A stretch of 22,625 bases of DNA from SFDP01 sp051653625 (GCA_051653625.1 JBOFWM010000008.1:1-22625); one strand, 5' to 3'; positions 7,178-16,383 are shown, counted from the first letter of the stretch. Notes: generated by a model from the sequence alone, not told the origin. Translations and numbers: made by a program.

Positions 7178-7216
7178 TGGAGAGCTTTATAACGATTTAT
7201 TCAAGGAGGAAGAAGA

Positions 7217-8359
7217 ATGAAGAAGAAAGTATTGGGAATGTTGCTCAGTGTAGCAATGGTAGCGACAATGTTAGTTGGATGTGGTGGAGATACAAGTTCA
7301 AGCTCAACAACAGATTCAGCAACAACACAGGAAGTGGCAGAAACACCAGCGGTTGAATCAAAAGGACAAAAAGTTGGAGTTGCAATGCCAACACAATCAT
7401 CAGAACGATGGATTAATGATGGTGCTAATATGAAAGCACAATTAGAAGGATTAGGATATGATGTTGATCTTCAATATGCAGAAGATGATGTTCAAATGCA
7501 AGTATCTCAAATTGAAAATATGATTGCTTCGGGTGTTAGTTGTTTGGTAATTGCATCAATTGACTCATCAGCATTAGTAAATGTAGAAGCACAAGCAAAA
7601 GAAGCAGGTATCCCTATCGTAGCGTATGATAGATTGTTAATGGATACAGATGCAGTAAGCTATTATGCAACATTCGATAACAAGGGTGTTGGTACAGCAA
7701 TTGGTGAATATATTAAAGAAACAAAAGATTTAGAGGCAGCAAGAGCAGCTGGCGAATCATATACAATTGAATTTTTAATGGGATCACCAGATGATAACAA
7801 TGCTGTATTTTTGTATAATGGAATTATGGAAGTGTTAGGAGAATATCTAGATGATGGTACACTTGTTGCGAAATCAGGAAGAACATCTTTTGAAGAAACA
7901 TGTATCTTAAGATGGTCTCAAGAAACTGCACAACAAAATATGGAAAATTACTTAACAGGATTTTATGCAGATGAAGATTTAGATATAGTAGCAACAGCAT
8001 TCGATGGTTTTGCATATGGTGCAAAAGCTGCATTAGATGCGGCTGGATATAAAGTTGGAGAAAACTGGCCATTAATTACAGGTCAAGATGCAGAATTAAT
8101 GGCAACAAAAAATATTATTTCTGGATACCAAACAATGTCAATTTATAAAGATACACGTCTTTTAGCAGAAAAATGTGTATCTATGGTTCAAGCGGTTCTT
8201 GAAGGTGGTGAACCAGAAATTAATGATACAGAACAATATAATAACAATGTTATTGTTGTACCTGCATATCTTTGTACACCAGTTGCAGTAGATGCAAGCA
8301 ATTATAAAGAAATTATTGTAGATGGTGGATATTATACAGAAGCACAATTAGCAGAGTAA
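7217..8359 (+). CDS. chvE: Sugar-binding lipoprotein of ABC importer (ChvE/XylF type)
   Basis: This 380-residue extracellular solute-binding lipoprotein is the receptor of the sugar ABC importer encoded next to it. The signal peptide is hydrophobic and ends in the lipobox LVGC with Cys22, so the mature protein should be lipid-anchored to the outer membrane face. A Ser/Thr-rich linker follows (about 25-50). The periplasmic-binding-protein type 1 fold then begins at KVGVAMPTQSSERWINDGANM, which is characteristic of the ChvE/multiple-monosaccharide group (arabinose, xylose, galactose, glucose). Further landmarks are VIASIDSSAL, IPIVAYDRL and TGQDAELMATKNIISGYQTMSIYKD. AGGAGG lies seven bases before the ATG. 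Being first in an operon with araA, araB and araD, L-arabinose is the likely substrate, by inference. A hairpin after the gene should raise its transcript level above that of the transporter. Confidence 0.92.
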   Translation: MKKKVLGMLLSVAMVATMLVGCGGDTSSSSTTDSATTQEVAETPAVESKGQKVGVAMPTQSSERWINDGANMKAQLEGLGYDVDLQYAEDDVQMQVSQIENMIASGVSCLVIASIDSSALVNVEAQAKEAGIPIVAYDRLLMDTDAVSYYATFDNKGVGTAIGEYIKETKDLEAARAAGESYTIEFLMGSPDDNNAVFLYNGIMEVLGEYLDDGTLVAKSGRTSFEETCILRWSQETAQQNMENYLTGFYADEDLDIVATAFDGFAYGAKAALDAAGYKVGENWPLITGQDAELMATKNIISGYQTMSIYKDTRLLAEKCVSMVQAVLEGGEPEINDTEQYNNNVIVVPAYLCTPVAVDASNYKEIIVDGGYYTEAQLAE

Positions 8360-8363
8360 AATC

Positions 8364-8400
8364 AAAAATAAGGTGGCAGCTATGCTGCTGCCTTATTTTT
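8364..8400 (+). terminator. Intercistronic hairpin, probable partial terminator
   Basis: GGCAGC (8375-8380) pairs with GCTGCC (8387-8392). AAAAATAA (8364-8371) pairs with TTATTTTT (8393-8400) across a GGT bulge. The U-rich end makes it terminator-like. It lies just after the binding-protein gene and just before the ATPase ribosome binding site. This is the usual way such operons make more receptor than transporter, by partial termination and 3' end protection. Confidence 0.75.
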
Positions 8401-8422
8401 AAGATGAGAAGGAGCTGAAAGA

Positions 8423-9973
8423 ATGTCGGATTATATCTTGGAAATGAATCATATAACAAAAGAATTCTTTGGGGTTAAAGCGTTAAGTGATGTAAATTTA
8501 AAAGTAAAGCGCGGAGAAATTCATGCGTTATGTGGAGAAAATGGAGCAGGTAAATCTACTCTTATGAATATTCTGTCAGGTGTATATACGTATGGTATGT
8601 ATGGCGGGGATATTGTATATAATGGAAATGTTTGCGAATTTCATAGTATTAGAGAGAGTGAAGCGAAGGGGATTGTAATTATTCACCAAGAGCTTGCACT
8701 CAGTCCTTTTATGTCGATTGCAGAAAATGTATTTTTGGGTAATGAACAAACAAATGTAAAAGGTGTTATTGATTGGACAATTACAAGAAAAAAAGCGCAA
8801 GAGATGTTAAGTAAAGTTGGTTTAGAAGGTGAAGATGTTAATGTTCATGTTAATACGTTAGGGGTAGGAAAGCAACAATTAATTGAGATTGCGAAAGCAA
8901 TGGCAAAAAAAGTAGAGTTATTAATTTTAGACGAGCCTACCGCTGCATTAAATGATGAAGAAAGCGCAAAGCTTTTAGAAATTATGCTGGAATTAAAAAA
9001 ACAAGGGATTTCATGTATTATTATTTCTCATAAACTAAATGAAATTAGTTATGTAGCAGATGCTATTACCGTTATTCGTGATGGTCAAACCATTGAAACT
9101 CTAGAAAAAGGAGTTGATGAATTTACAGAAGATCGCATTATAAAAGGTATGGTTGGACGTGAGTTGACAAATAGATATCCTCATCGAGAAGGTGTGGAAA
9201 TTGGTGATACAATTTTTGAGGTTAAGGATTGGAATGTATATCATCCAGATGATATTACGCGTCAAATGATAAAAAATGTAAATGTAAATGTAAAAGCAGG
9301 TGAAGTAGTAGGGTTTGCTGGACTTATGGGAGCTGGTAGAACAGAACTTGCAATGAGTATTTTTGGAAAAACATACGGACAAAAAATATCGGGAACAATA
9401 AAAATAAATGGAAAAGAAGTCGTAATAAAAGATGTAAAAAGTGCGATTGATAATAAATTAGCGTATGTATCAGAAGACCGGAAAACATATGGACTTGTAT
9501 TGATTGATGATATAAAACGTAATATGACGATGGCAGCTTTAAGTAACTTTTTTTCAAAAAAGGGTGTTGTAGATTCTAATGAAGAAATTTTAGCTGCTGA
9601 GGATTTTAAAAAGAGGATAAATATTAAGTCAAATTCTATTCATCAAGTTGTAGGTTCTTTATCGGGTGGTAATCAACAAAAAGTGGTACTTGCAAAGTGG
9701 ATGTTAACACAACCTGATGTATTGATTTTGGATGAACCTACAAGAGGGATTGATGTAGGTGCGAAGTATGAAATTTATTGTGTTATTAATGAATTGGCGA
9801 AAATGGGGAAAGCAATTATAATTATTTCTTCTGAAATGCCTGAAATAATAGGTACTTGTGATCGTGTTTACGTTATTAATGAAGGTGAAATTGCAGGAGA
9901 ACTTCAAAAGGATGAATTATCACAAGAAAGAATTATGCAATGTGTTGTAAAACATAATAAGGAAGGTGAATAA
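8423..9973 (+). CDS. mmsA: Sugar ABC importer ATPase with two nucleotide-binding domains (MmsA/GguA type)
   Basis: This 516-residue protein has two fused ABC domains, as in RbsA, XylG, MglA and MmsA. The first domain has Walker A GENGAGKST (38-46), a signature-like LGVGKQQ (146-152) and Walker B LILDEPTAAL. The second has a degenerate Walker A, GLMGAGRT (300-307), with Arg306 in place of lysine, a canonical signature LSGGNQQ (413-419) and Walker B LDEPTRGIDVG from 436. Degeneracy in the second Walker A is normal for this family. The protein powers sugar import from the cytoplasmic face of the permease. AAGGAG lies eight bases before the ATG, and the permease gene begins two bases after the stop. 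The sugar is inferred to be L-arabinose from the operon; the family handles several monosaccharides. Confidence 0.93.
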   Translation: MSDYILEMNHITKEFFGVKALSDVNLKVKRGEIHALCGENGAGKSTLMNILSGVYTYGMYGGDIVYNGNVCEFHSIRESEAKGIVIIHQELALSPFMSIAENVFLGNEQTNVKGVIDWTITRKKAQEMLSKVGLEGEDVNVHVNTLGVGKQQLIEIAKAMAKKVELLILDEPTAALNDEESAKLLEIMLELKKQGISCIIISHKLNEISYVADAITVIRDGQTIETLEKGVDEFTEDRIIKGMVGRELTNRYPHREGVEIGDTIFEVKDWNVYHPDDITRQMIKNVNVNVKAGEVVGFAGLMGAGRTELAMSIFGKTYGQKISGTIKINGKEVVIKDVKSAIDNKLAYVSEDRKTYGLVLIDDIKRNMTMAALSNFFSKKGVVDSNEEILAAEDFKKRINIKSNSIHQVVGSLSGGNQQKVVLAKWMLTQPDVLILDEPTRGIDVGAKYEIYCVINELAKMGKAIIIISSEMPEIIGTCDRVYVINEGEIAGELQKDELSQERIMQCVVKHNKEGE

Positions 9974-9975
9974 GG

Positions 9976-11145
9976 ATGAATAAGAATAAAACAGTAAATT
10001 TAGATATGAAGCAATATGGAATGTTTATTGCATTAATAGTAGTATTTTTGATTTTTGCATTTTTAACAAATGGAACAAATATGTCTCCAGCAAATATTAA
10101 TAACTTAATAATGCAAAATAGTTATGTAGTAATATTGGCAGTAGGTATGTTACTTTGTGTTTTGACAGGAAATATCGATTTAGGTGTTGGATCTGTTGTA
10201 GCGCTTAGTGGTGCAACTGTAGGTATTTTGATGATTGATTTTAAAGTGAATATGTGGGTTGCTATTTTGGCGGCGCTTGTTGTTGGTTTATTAAGTGGTG
10301 TTTTTGTAGGTTTTTTTGTTTCTAAGCTTGGAATTCCTCCTTTTATTGTAACATTAGCGACAATGCTTATGGGACGTGGTTTGACATATACTATGTTAAA
10401 AGCGCAAACCAAAGGACCATTTCCATCTAGTTATACTTTTATTGGTGCAGGTTTCTTGCCAACGATAAAAGTGCAACTTTTTGGTAATACTGTGGATTTA
10501 GTTTGTTTAATAGTTGCCCTTATCATTTCAGTGTTAATTATTTTAGCTGAAATAAGTGGGCATAAAAAGAAAGAAAAATATGGTTTTGCAACAAATCCAT
10601 TATGGCAAGTGATTGTAAAAAATGCAGTATTGTTAGTGATTGTATGGTTTTTCTTTTATAAATTATCACGTAATAATGGGATTCCTTTTGTTTTAGTTAT
10701 TATGGGAGCTTTGGTGCTTTTATATCATTTTATTACGAGTAAAACTGTTGCTGGACGTCAAATTTATGCATTGGGTGGAAATGTAAAAGCGGCAAAACTT
10801 TCTGGTATTAATACACAAAAAGTTTACTTTTGGGTATATACAAATATGGGAATTCTTTGTGCGGTAGCAGGTATTGTGTTATCGGCGCGTAATGCATCAG
10901 CGACACCAAAAGCAGGTGATGGTTTTGAAATGGATGCAATTGCATCTTGTTACATAGGTGGAGCAGCGACTTCGGGCGGTGTTGGTACAATTATTGGAGC
11001 AGTAGTAGGGGCCTTTATTATGGGAATCTTAAATAATGGGATGTCTCTATATGGTTGGTCAACAGATATTCAAAAGATTGTAAAGGGTGCAGTATTGTTA
11101 GGAGCAGTTACTGTAGATTTACTATCTAAGAGAAGAAAAGGATAG
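9976..11145 (+). CDS. mmsB: Sugar ABC importer permease (MmsB/GguB type)
   Basis: This 389-residue integral membrane protein has about ten hydrophobic segments, as in the RbsC/XylH/MmsB branch of carbohydrate permeases. Typical family segments are GMLLCVLTGNIDLGVGSVVALSG, KLGIPPFIVTLATMLMGRGL, GRQIYALGGNVKAAKLSGIN and a late SCYIGGAATSGGVGTIIGAVVGAFIMGILNNGMSL stretch. A charged cytoplasmic loop, GHKKKEKYGF, lies in the middle, as in the longer MmsB-type permeases rather than the RbsC-type of about 320 residues. The start codon is two bases past the ATPase stop, with GGAAGG inside the end of that gene, so translational coupling is likely. It should form a homodimer with the double ATPase and the ChvE-like receptor. 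Confidence 0.92.
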   Translation: MNKNKTVNLDMKQYGMFIALIVVFLIFAFLTNGTNMSPANINNLIMQNSYVVILAVGMLLCVLTGNIDLGVGSVVALSGATVGILMIDFKVNMWVAILAALVVGLLSGVFVGFFVSKLGIPPFIVTLATMLMGRGLTYTMLKAQTKGPFPSSYTFIGAGFLPTIKVQLFGNTVDLVCLIVALIISVLIILAEISGHKKKEKYGFATNPLWQVIVKNAVLLVIVWFFFYKLSRNNGIPFVLVIMGALVLLYHFITSKTVAGRQIYALGGNVKAAKLSGINTQKVYFWVYTNMGILCAVAGIVLSARNASATPKAGDGFEMDAIASCYIGGAATSGGVGTIIGAVVGAFIMGILNNGMSLYGWSTDIQKIVKGAVLLGAVTVDLLSKRRKG

Positions 11146-11165
11146 GAAAATAAGAAGTAGGAGAT

Positions 11166-11190
11166 GGGCTGTCAACTATGGCAGCCCTTT
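11166..11190 (+). terminator. Hairpin between permease gene and araR
   Basis: GGGCTGTC (11166-11173) and GGCAGCCC (11180-11187) form an 8-bp stem with one wobble and an AACTAT loop, followed by only three Ts. It ends just before the weak ribosome binding site of araR (GAAG, 11191-11194). It may be a partial terminator or a translational brake that keeps repressor output low. Confidence 0.6.
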
Positions 11191-11200
11191 GAAGTAAAAC

Positions 11201-12283
11201 ATGGAAAATATCATACCAAAATATCAAGAATTGATTCTATATATCAAAAATAAAATTAAAGAACAGGAATTTCTCCCAGGCGATAAATTATATTCAGAAA
11301 ATAAGTTGTGCGAAATGTTTTCGTTAAGTAGACAAACAGTGCGTCATGCAATTGCGCTGCTTGAAGAAGAAGGGATTGTAAGGCGAGTACGAGGGAGTGG
11401 GACGTATATCAAAGAAAATATTATAGAATATAAGAAGCGCGGAAATAGAATTGCGGTTATTACAACGTATGTAGATAGTTATATTTTTCCGAGTACAATT
11501 CGTGGTATTGAAGAGGTATTATCTAAAGAAGATTATATTGTTGAAATCGCTTTTACAAATAATCAATATAGAAGAGAACGCATGATTTTAGAAGAGCTAG
11601 TAGATCGAGAAGAGTTAGCAGGTATTATTATGGAAACTACAAAAAGTGGTCTTCCAAATTTGAATATGGATATATATAAAGAAATTTTAAAACGAAAAAT
11701 TCCGATACTTTTTATTAATAGTTTTTATGATGGAATCGATATACCACATGTTTCGATAGATGATACTATGGCTGGACAAGTGGCAACTGATTACTTGCTA
11801 GAACTTGGACATAGAAAGGTAGGCGGAATATTTAAATTAGATGATGGGCAAGGTCATTTGCGTTACAAAGGTTATGTAAATGCACTGTGGAAATATAATA
11901 TAAATGAAGAGGATACTCCAGTTATTTGGCTTGATACATATGAGATACAGCATCTTGAAGAAATAACGTTGAAATTAAAACGATTGGACGGCTGTACTGG
12001 TATTGTTTGTTATAATGACGAGGTTGCATTTTCTTTAATAGATATTTTGAAAAAAATGGGATATAAAGTTCCTGATGATAAATCTATTGTAGGTATTGAT
12101 GATTCAGATCTAGCAACAATTGGAGAGGTGGAAATCTCTTCTGTTCCGCATCCGATGGAAGCGTTAGGGAAAAAAGCGGCGATGAATCTGATTAGTATGA
12201 TTAAAAATGAAAAAACAAATGGCACATATGAGTTTCCGGTTTCGGTAGTAAAGAGAGGCTCTGCAAAAAAAATAGAAGGATAA
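11201..12283 (+). CDS. araR: Arabinose operon repressor, GntR-LacI hybrid (AraR)
   Basis: This 360-residue protein has an N-terminal GntR winged helix (about 1-70), including the helix-turn-helix LYSENKLCEMFSLSRQTVRHA. It is fused to a LacI/periplasmic-binding-like sugar-sensing domain (about 77-355) with landmarks IAVITTYVDSYIFPSTIRGIEE, ISVDDT-like VSIDDTMAGQVATDYL, LGHRKVGGIF and VVGIDDSDLA-like IVGIDDSDLATIGE. This fusion is the hallmark of AraR of Bacillus, which releases its operators on binding L-arabinose. The gene sits inside the operon between transporter and catabolic genes, so it should repress its own synthesis through the operator at 7160-7177. Only a weak GAAG precedes the ATG, and a hairpin ends four bases before that, suggesting poor translation. 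araA follows 16 bases later. Confidence 0.92.
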   Translation: MENIIPKYQELILYIKNKIKEQEFLPGDKLYSENKLCEMFSLSRQTVRHAIALLEEEGIVRRVRGSGTYIKENIIEYKKRGNRIAVITTYVDSYIFPSTIRGIEEVLSKEDYIVEIAFTNNQYRRERMILEELVDREELAGIIMETTKSGLPNLNMDIYKEILKRKIPILFINSFYDGIDIPHVSIDDTMAGQVATDYLLELGHRKVGGIFKLDDGQGHLRYKGYVNALWKYNINEEDTPVIWLDTYEIQHLEEITLKLKRLDGCTGIVCYNDEVAFSLIDILKKMGYKVPDDKSIVGIDDSDLATIGEVEISSVPHPMEALGKKAAMNLISMIKNEKTNGTYEFPVSVVKRGSAKKIEG

Positions 12284-12299
12284 AAAGGAGAAATTAAGA

Positions 12300-13796
12300 A
12301 TGAAAACAGGGAAAAATTATCAATTTTGGTTTTGTACAGGATCACAAGATTTATACGGAGATGAGTGTTTACAAAATGTTGCAAAACATTCTCAAATTAT
12401 AGTGGAAAAATTAAATGAATCAGGAAGATTACCTTTTGAAGTGATTTGGAAGCCTACTTTAATTACAAATGAATTGATAAGAAAAACTTTAAATGAAGCA
12501 AATGCAGATGAGAATTGTGCAGGTGTAATTACATGGATGCATACTTTTTCGCCAGCAAAATCATGGATTTTAGGGTTACAAGAATATAGAAAACCATTGC
12601 TTCATTTACATACACAGTTTAATGAAGAAATACCATATGATTCAATTGATATGGATTTTATGAATGAGAATCAATCGGCTCATGGAGATAGAGAATATGG
12701 ACATATCGTTACTCGTATGGGAATAGAACGAAAAGTTATTGTAGGGCATTGGGATAATAAGGAAGTGCAAGATCGTATTGCTAGTTATATGAGAACTGCG
12801 ATTGGACAAATGGAATCTTCACATATTAGAGTATGTAGAGTGGCTGATAATATGAGAAATGTTGCTGTTACAGAGGGGGATAAAGTAGAAGCTCAAATCA
12901 AATTTGGATGGGAAATAGATGCATATCCTGTTAATGAGATTGCAAGTTATGTGAAAGATGTATCAAAGGGTTCAGTAGATGCTTTGGTAGAAGAATACTA
13001 TGACAAATATGAAATATTATTAGAAGGTAGAGATGAGACAGAGTTTAGAAGGCATGTTGCTGTTCAAGCTGGTATTGAATTAGGGTTTGAAACATTTTTA
13101 GAAGAAAAGAATTACCATGCAATTGTAACACATTTTGGGGATTTAGGTTCATTGCAACAATTACCAGGATTAGCAATTCAAAGATTAATGGAAAAAGGAT
13201 ATGGTTTTGGTGGAGAAGGTGATTGGAAAACGGCAGCAATGGTTCGATTGATGAAAATTATGGCTAGTGGAACAAAAAATGCAAAAGGAACATCTTTTAT
13301 GGAAGATTATACTTATAATTTTGTTCCAGGAAAAGAGGGGATTTTACAATCACATATGTTGGAAGTTTGTCCATCTGTTGCAGAAGGTAAAATTGGAATC
13401 AAAGTAAATCCGCTTTCTATGGGTGATAGAGAAGATCCAGCAAGATTGGTGTTTACTTCAAAAACAGGACCAGGAATTGCGACATCATTAGTTGATCTTG
13501 GAAATCGTTTCCGATTAATTATCAATGAGGTAGAATGCAAAAAGGTTGAAAAAGAAATGCCTAAATTACCAGTAGCTTCTGCGTTTTGGACACCACAACC
13601 TAATTTGTCAATTGGTGCAGAAGCATGGATTTTGGCAGGGGGAGCACATCATACAGCATTTTCATATGATTTAACAACAGAGCAAATGGTAGACTGGGCA
13701 GATTCTATGGGAATTGAAAGTGTAATTATCGATAAAAATACTACAATACGAAATTTCAAAAATGAATTACGTTGGAATTCAATATCATATCGTTAG
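12300..13796 (+). CDS. araA: L-arabinose isomerase
   Basis: This 498-residue enzyme converts L-arabinose to L-ribulose using a divalent metal, usually Mn2+, in the cytoplasm. Its length matches the 500-residue E. coli enzyme. The N-terminus FWFCTGSQDLYG is the typical opening. Expected catalytic residues are present: Glu306 in GEGDWKTA, Glu335 in SFMEDYTY, His352 in SHMLEVCPS, and the His450-His451 pair in GGAHHTAFS. AAGGAG lies nine bases before the ATG. The stop codon overlaps the ribosome binding site of araB, so the two genes are tightly coupled. It is the first catabolic step of the operon. Confidence 0.97.
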   Translation: MKTGKNYQFWFCTGSQDLYGDECLQNVAKHSQIIVEKLNESGRLPFEVIWKPTLITNELIRKTLNEANADENCAGVITWMHTFSPAKSWILGLQEYRKPLLHLHTQFNEEIPYDSIDMDFMNENQSAHGDREYGHIVTRMGIERKVIVGHWDNKEVQDRIASYMRTAIGQMESSHIRVCRVADNMRNVAVTEGDKVEAQIKFGWEIDAYPVNEIASYVKDVSKGSVDALVEEYYDKYEILLEGRDETEFRRHVAVQAGIELGFETFLEEKNYHAIVTHFGDLGSLQQLPGLAIQRLMEKGYGFGGEGDWKTAAMVRLMKIMASGTKNAKGTSFMEDYTYNFVPGKEGILQSHMLEVCPSVAEGKIGIKVNPLSMGDREDPARLVFTSKTGPGIATSLVDLGNRFRLIINEVECKKVEKEMPKLPVASAFWTPQPNLSIGAEAWILAGGAHHTAFSYDLTTEQMVDWADSMGIESVIIDKNTTIRNFKNELRWNSISYR

Positions 13797-13806
13797 GAGA
13801 AAGAAT

Positions 13807-15414
13807 ATGGCACAAACAGTGGAGCAAATTAAGGCAAATATAAAAAATGGCAAAACGGCATTAGGAATAGAGATGGGATCGACACGTATAAAAGCGGTTT
13901 TGATTGATGCTTTTAATGAACCGATTGCATCGGGTGGATTTGAATGGGAGAATAAATTAGTTGATGGTATTTGGACATATGATACAACAGATATATGGGC
14001 AGGAATTCAAGTTTGTTATGCAGAAATGGTAAAAGAGGTAGAAAGCAAGTACGATGAGACGTTAGAAACAATTGGAGCCATTGGATTTAGCGGGATGATG
14101 CATGGATATATGGCGTTTGATAAATCGGATCAGTTGCTTGTGCCATTTCGAACATGGAGAAATACCATGACAGAAGAAGCAGCAGATGAATTAACAGAAG
14201 CATTTCAATATAATATTCCGCAAAGATGGAGTATTGCACATTTGTACCAAGCAATTTTAAATAAAGAAGAGCATGTAAAAGAGGTTGTATTTCAAACGAC
14301 TTTGGCGGGTTATGTTCATTGGATGTTAACTGGCCAAAAAGTATTAGGTGTTGGAGAAGCTTCAGGAATGTTTCCGATTGATATCAATACGGTGGATTAT
14401 GATGAAGAAAAAATCAAAATTTTTAATGTAATGGCAAAAAATAAGGGAATAGAATTAGAATTGAAAGATGTTCTTCCAAAAGTTTTAAAAGCGGGAGATA
14501 ATGCGGGTTGCTTAACTGAAGAAGGAGCAAAATTATTAGATCCATCTGGTAAATTAAAAGCTGGAATTGCTTTGTGTCCACCAGAAGGTGATGCTGGAAC
14601 AGGAATGGTAGCGACAAATAGTGTAAAAGTTCGTACGGGTAACGTATCTGCAGGGACGTCTGTTTTTGCAATGATAGTTCTTGAAAAAGAATTATCGAAA
14701 CTTTATAGAGAAATTGATTTAGTTACAACACCGTCTGGAAATCTTGTTGCAATGGTGCATTGTAACAATTGTACATCGGACTTAAATGCATGGGTGAATT
14801 TATTTGAAGAAACATTGCAGTGTTTTGGGTTAGAAGTTGATAAAAATAAAATTTTTGAAACTTTATATACAAAAGCATTAGAAGCCGATGTTGATGGGGG
14901 CGGTTTATTGGCTTATAACTATTTTTCGGGAGAGCACATTACAGGTTTTGAAGAAGGAAGACCATTGTTTGTACGTACACCTGAAAGTAAGTTTACATTA
15001 GCAAATTTTATGAGAACACACTTGTTTACTTCTCTTGGAGCATTAAAAACAGGACTTGATATCTTGTTAAAGCAAGAAAAAGTATCTTTAGACTCTATTT
15101 TAGGGCATGGTGGATTGTTTAAAACAAAACAAGTTGGGCAGCAAATTATGGCAGCAGCAATAAATGCACCTGTATCTGTTATGGAGACTGCTGGTGAAGG
15201 TGGAGCATGGGGGATTGCATTATTAGCTGCATATATGATTAATCATGCAGGTAAAGAATCATTAGAAGAATTCTTGCTAAAGAACGTATTTATGGGTCAA
15301 ACGGGAGATAGTGTCACTCCAGATTCGGAAGATGTAAAAGGATTTGAAGACTTTATGGAAAGATACGCAAAAGGTCTTGCCATTGAACGTGCAGCTGTTG
15401 TGAATTTTAAGTAA
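13807..15414 (+). CDS. araB: Ribulokinase-type FGGY carbohydrate kinase
   Basis: This 535-residue FGGY-family kinase should phosphorylate L-ribulose with ATP to L-ribulose-5-phosphate. The N-terminal ATPase motif is ALGIEMGSTRIKAVLID, then GFSGMMHGYMAFD and RTWRNTMTEEAADEL, which belong to the substrate side. PPEGDAGTGMVATNSV and the C-terminal ATP-site segment LGHGGLFKTKQVGQQIMAAA with ETAGEGGAWGIALLA complete the fold. An in-frame ATG at 13762 lies inside araA; the start at 13807 is chosen because AGGAG at 13795-13799 is seven bases upstream. Sequence style differs from E. coli AraB and is nearer the longer clostridial FGGY kinases, so the ribulose specificity rests mainly on its place between araA and araD. 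Confidence 0.9.
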   Translation: MAQTVEQIKANIKNGKTALGIEMGSTRIKAVLIDAFNEPIASGGFEWENKLVDGIWTYDTTDIWAGIQVCYAEMVKEVESKYDETLETIGAIGFSGMMHGYMAFDKSDQLLVPFRTWRNTMTEEAADELTEAFQYNIPQRWSIAHLYQAILNKEEHVKEVVFQTTLAGYVHWMLTGQKVLGVGEASGMFPIDINTVDYDEEKIKIFNVMAKNKGIELELKDVLPKVLKAGDNAGCLTEEGAKLLDPSGKLKAGIALCPPEGDAGTGMVATNSVKVRTGNVSAGTSVFAMIVLEKELSKLYREIDLVTTPSGNLVAMVHCNNCTSDLNAWVNLFEETLQCFGLEVDKNKIFETLYTKALEADVDGGGLLAYNYFSGEHITGFEEGRPLFVRTPESKFTLANFMRTHLFTSLGALKTGLDILLKQEKVSLDSILGHGGLFKTKQVGQQIMAAAINAPVSVMETAGEGGAWGIALLAAYMINHAGKESLEEFLLKNVFMGQTGDSVTPDSEDVKGFEDFMERYAKGLAIERAAVVNFK

Positions 15415-15432
15415 ATACTATTGGAGGAAAAA

Positions 15433-16119
15433 ATGTTAGAAAATTTAAAAAAACAAGTTTTTGAAGCAAATATGCTTTTGCCAAAATATGGATTAGTTAC
15501 ATTTACTTGGGGAAATGTTAGTGGAATTAATCGTGAAAAAGGATATGTAGTTATTAAACCGAGTGGTGTTGAATATGATGTTATGACGCTAGAGGATATG
15601 GTGGTTGTTGATTTAGAAGGAAATGTAATAGAAGGTAAGTATAAACCTTCTTCAGATACAGCAACGCATCTTGAATTATATAAGGCATGTTCAACAATCG
15701 GAGGAGTTGTTCATACGCATTCTAGTTGGGCGACAAGTTGGGCGCAGGCAGGAAGAGGAATTCCTTGTTATGGAACAACACATGCAGATTATATGTATGG
15801 AGAGATACCATGTGTTCGTTGTTTGACAAAAGAAGAAATAGAAGACAATTATGAAAAAAATACAGGGATTTTAATTACAGAGCATTTTAAAGAGAAAGAT
15901 TATGCAGCGATGCCAGCAGTTCTTTGCAAAAATCATGGACCGTTTTCGTGGGGGAAAGATCCTTATGATGCAGTTCATAATGCTGTTGTATTAGAAGAAG
16001 TTGCTAAAATGGCAGCACGTTGCGAACAATTAAAGGCAGATGTTATGCCGGCTCCATTGGAACTACAAGACAAGCATTATTTTAGAAAACATGGCGCAAA
16101 TGCATATTATGGTCAATAA
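15433..16119 (+). CDS. araD: L-ribulose-5-phosphate 4-epimerase
   Basis: This 228-residue class II aldolase-family enzyme converts L-ribulose-5-phosphate to D-xylulose-5-phosphate, which enters the pentose phosphate pathway. Zinc ligands are His94 and His96 in VVHTHSSWA and His168 in CKNHGPF. Asp119 in THADYMYG and Tyr225 or Tyr226 at the C-terminus match the acid-base residues known from the E. coli enzyme (Asp120 and Tyr229). The N-terminal TWGNVSG and KPSGVEYD motifs bind the phosphate. A TTG-started extension at 15421 would include the GGAGG sequence, so the ATG at 15433, five bases after GGAGG, is taken as the start. It is the last gene of the operon and is followed by a long terminator hairpin. 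Confidence 0.96.
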   Translation: MLENLKKQVFEANMLLPKYGLVTFTWGNVSGINREKGYVVIKPSGVEYDVMTLEDMVVVDLEGNVIEGKYKPSSDTATHLELYKACSTIGGVVHTHSSWATSWAQAGRGIPCYGTTHADYMYGEIPCVRCLTKEEIEDNYEKNTGILITEHFKEKDYAAMPAVLCKNHGPFSWGKDPYDAVHNAVVLEEVAKMAARCEQLKADVMPAPLELQDKHYFRKHGANAYYGQ

Positions 16120-16132
16120 TAATAATGAATTT

Positions 16133-16178
16133 AAAAAGAAAAAGAGATATTGATTTATCTTTTTTTCTTTTTTTTGCT
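16133..16178 (+). terminator. Terminator of the arabinose operon
   Basis: Arms 16133-16149 and 16156-16172 make a 17-bp A/T-rich stem with one G-T wobble and a 6-base loop. It runs into a T-rich stretch. The 5' arm is mostly A and the 3' arm mostly T, so part of the stem doubles as the U-tract. Confidence 0.75.
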
Positions 16179-16383
16179 TTTCTTAATTTGATTTTTTTGA
16201 TATAGTTAATGAGAAGTGAAATTTTTATAAAGAAAATAATTAAAAAAAGAAAATTTTATGATAAAATTATTACTAATTAATAGTTTGTATTTTATTTATT
16301 ACTTTCTTGTTTGCATACATTTATAGTTATTGTTGATAATACTATATATTATAAATTAAATGATGCAAAGAGGAGTATTACAA
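16179..16383. other. AT-rich intergenic stretch with possible promoter
   Basis: No gene is seen here. A possible promoter, TTGCAT (16311-16316), 18 bases, GATAAT (16335-16340), would start transcription about 37 bases before the HD-GYP gene. The match is modest and other A/T-rich alternatives exist. Confidence 0.35.

Noticed and set aside
8423..9973. Missing Walker A lysine in the second ATPase domain as a sign of inactivation
   Set aside because: A degenerate second Walker A (GxxGAGRT) is normal in RbsA/XylG/MmsA-type double ATPases.
13131..13145. Glycine in THFGDL of arabinose isomerase where some homologs have glutamate
   Set aside because: Counting residues shows this is position 280, not a catalytic position. 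The catalytic Glu306, Glu335, His352 and His450/451 equivalents are all present.
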